Position numbers and translations under genes: made by a program. Shown piece after piece: positions 5,793 to 6,855 of a stretch of DNA of 6,855 nt (its first letter is position 1; every line of letters begins with the position of its first letter). The notes under the pieces were generated by a model, which made no database searches, was not told where the DNA came from, and was given only the letters and a program-made list of their open reading frames with translations. The DNA comes from Fidelibacterota bacterium (GTDB lineage: Bacteria > Fidelibacterota > Marinisomatia > Marinisomatales > TCS55): positions 4,570-11,424 of the forward strand of contig PASX01000025.1 of the NCBI GenBank assembly GCA_002713455.1, read 5' to 3'.

Positions 5793-6855
5793 TAATGACT
5801 TCAACTTTATTAAGTATGCTTATTTTTACAGGAGTGATACTAATTCTTGTTACATTGCTCAATTTTGCAGAATCAAAACTTCTTCCGCAAGAGGAAGTAT
5901 CAATAAAAATTAATGGTGATGACACAAGATCAATTCAAAGTCGTCCTGGAAGTACTTTATTATCTGCACTAGCAGGTAAAAGTATTTTTCTTCCTTCCGC
6001 TTGTGGAGGCGGTGGAACATGTGCTTTATGTAAATGCCAGGTTAATTCTGGAGGTGGCGGAATACTACCTACAGAGACTGGTCATATTAATAGAAAAGAG
6101 GCAAAAGAAAATTGGCGTTTGGCTTGCCAAGTAAAGATAAAAGAAAATATGGAAATTAAAGTTCCTGATGAAATTTTTAATATTCAAAAGTGGGAATGTA
6201 CAGTTCGATCAAACGATAGCGTGGCTACGTTTATTAAAGAATTAGTTTTAGAGTTGCCTGAAGGTGAGAATTTGAATTTTACTGCAGGTGGATATATTCA
6301 AATAGATATTCCGGAATATTATGATCTAAGTTTTAAAGATTTTATGATAGAAAATCAATATCATCCCGATTGGGACAAGTTTAACATTTGGGATATTAAG
6401 GCTACCAATGATGAAGAATGCTTTCGAGCATATTCTATGGCAAATCATCCAGCTGAGGGAAATATTATTATGCTTAATGTCCGAATTGCTACGCCACCTC
6501 CTGCGTTGTGGGATAAGGTTCCACCAGGAATAGCTTCTTCGTACATTTTTAATTTAAAACCTGGCGATAAGGTAACTATCTCTGGTCCATTTGGTGAGTT
6601 TTTTGCAAAGGAGACCGATAGAGAAATGGTTTATCTTGGTGGAGGTGCGGGAATGGCGCCTATGAGAAGCCACTTATTTGATCTACTTGATACTCAAAAT
6701 TCCGATAGAAAGATAACTTTTTTCTATGGTGCTCGATCTGCTAGAGAGATGTTTTATCATGATGACTTTTTAAACCTAGAAAAACAGTTTCCAAATTTCA
6801 AATATATTGTAGGTCTTTCAGAACCTATGCCTGAAGATAATTGGGAAGGTCCAAC
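5789..6855 (+). CDS. nqrF: Na+-translocating NADH:quinone reductase subunit F (NADH-oxidising), 3'-partial
   Basis: Electron-input subunit: it oxidises NADH in the cytoplasm through FAD and passes electrons to a 2Fe-2S cluster. I translated it by hand from the ATG at 5789; 355 complete codons are visible with no stop, and the family is about 410-420 residues, so some 50-60 are missing. An N-terminal membrane helix spans about residues 8-26. A ferredoxin-type domain (about 36-128) has [16 protein letters not shown], with ligands Cys72, Cys78, Cys81 and, in RLACQV, Cys113; Vibrio uses C70, C76, C79 and C111. A ferredoxin-reductase FAD domain follows with [21 protein letters not shown] and the FAD motif RAYSMANHP (213-221). 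[21 protein letters not shown] and the NADH-domain motifs [12 protein letters not shown] (284-295) and [13 protein letters not shown] come next. The C-terminal CGPP-type motif lies beyond the window. ATGA overlap with nqrE suggests coupled translation. Confidence 0.96.
   Translation, partial: MIMTSTLLSMLIFTGVILILVTLLNFAESKLLPQEEVSIKINGDDTRSIQSRPGSTLLSALAGKSIFLPSACGGGGTCALCKCQVNSGGGGILPTETGHINRKEAKENWRLACQVKIKENMEIKVPDEIFNIQKWECTVRSNDSVATFIKELVLELPEGENLNFTAGGYIQIDIPEYYDLSFKDFMIENQYHPDWDKFNIWDIKATNDEECFRAYSMANHPAEGNIIMLNVRIATPPPALWDKVPPGIASSYIFNLKPGDKVTISGPFGEFFAKETDREMVYLGGGAGMAPMRSHLFDLLDTQNSDRKITFFYGARSAREMFYHDDFLNLEKQFPNFKYIVGLSEPMPEDNWEGP

Noticed and set aside
1..6855. A novel defence, mobile or otherwise undescribed system
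   Set aside because: All but about 30 bases of the window are covered by seven well-known respiratory genes; no repeats, transposase, RNA gene or unexplained open frame remains.

Overview
This window is an AT-rich, entirely plus-strand stretch of bacterial respiratory genes. It carries the 3' part of nuoN (a proton-channel subunit of complex I), followed by the Na+-translocating NADH:quinone oxidoreductase genes in canonical order: nqrA, nqrB, nqrC, nqrD, nqrE and a 3'-truncated nqrF. Both edges cut genes: nuoN lacks its N-terminus and nqrF lacks about its last 50-60 codons. Coding density is close to total. The longest gap between genes is 24 bases, so there is no long gene-free stretch to describe.

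Layout: nuoN (edge-1294), 24-base gap, nqrA (1319-2671, TTG start), nqrB (2672-3850, directly abutting), nqrC (3840-4556, 11-base overlap), nqrD (4556-5179, 1-base TAATG overlap), nqrE (5184-5792, TTG start, 4-base gap) and nqrF (5789-edge, 4-base ATGA overlap). nqrB to nqrF each have a purine-rich Shine-Dalgarno sequence, which settles the starts; nqrA has none. There is no visible terminator or convincing promoter between nuoN and nqrA, so read-through from a nuo operon is plausible.

Function: NqrF takes electrons from NADH through FAD and a 2Fe-2S cluster. They pass to the Fe-S centre held by paired cysteines of NqrD and NqrE, then to the covalent FMNs on NqrC and NqrB, then to riboflavin and quinone at NqrB/NqrA, driving Na+ out of the cell. 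Every cofactor ligand I could look for inside the window is present: both SGAT flavinylation motifs, the NqrD/NqrE cysteines, the NqrF cysteines and the FAD and NADH motifs. Several acidic residues linked to Na+ transport in the Vibrio enzyme are also present. The complex therefore looks intact and sodium-pumping.

Organism: the protein style (about 450-residue NqrA, CALCKCQV in the NqrF ferredoxin domain), low GC and tight gene packing suggest a Bacteroidota-like or other FCB-group bacterium, possibly a marine lineage such as Marinimicrobia. The clear Shine-Dalgarno sequences argue mildly against typical Bacteroidota. This taxonomy is inference only. I see no mobile element, tRNA, rRNA, CRISPR or unknown system. 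The most notable point is that complex I and Na+-NQR genes sit next to each other, apparently in one transcription unit.
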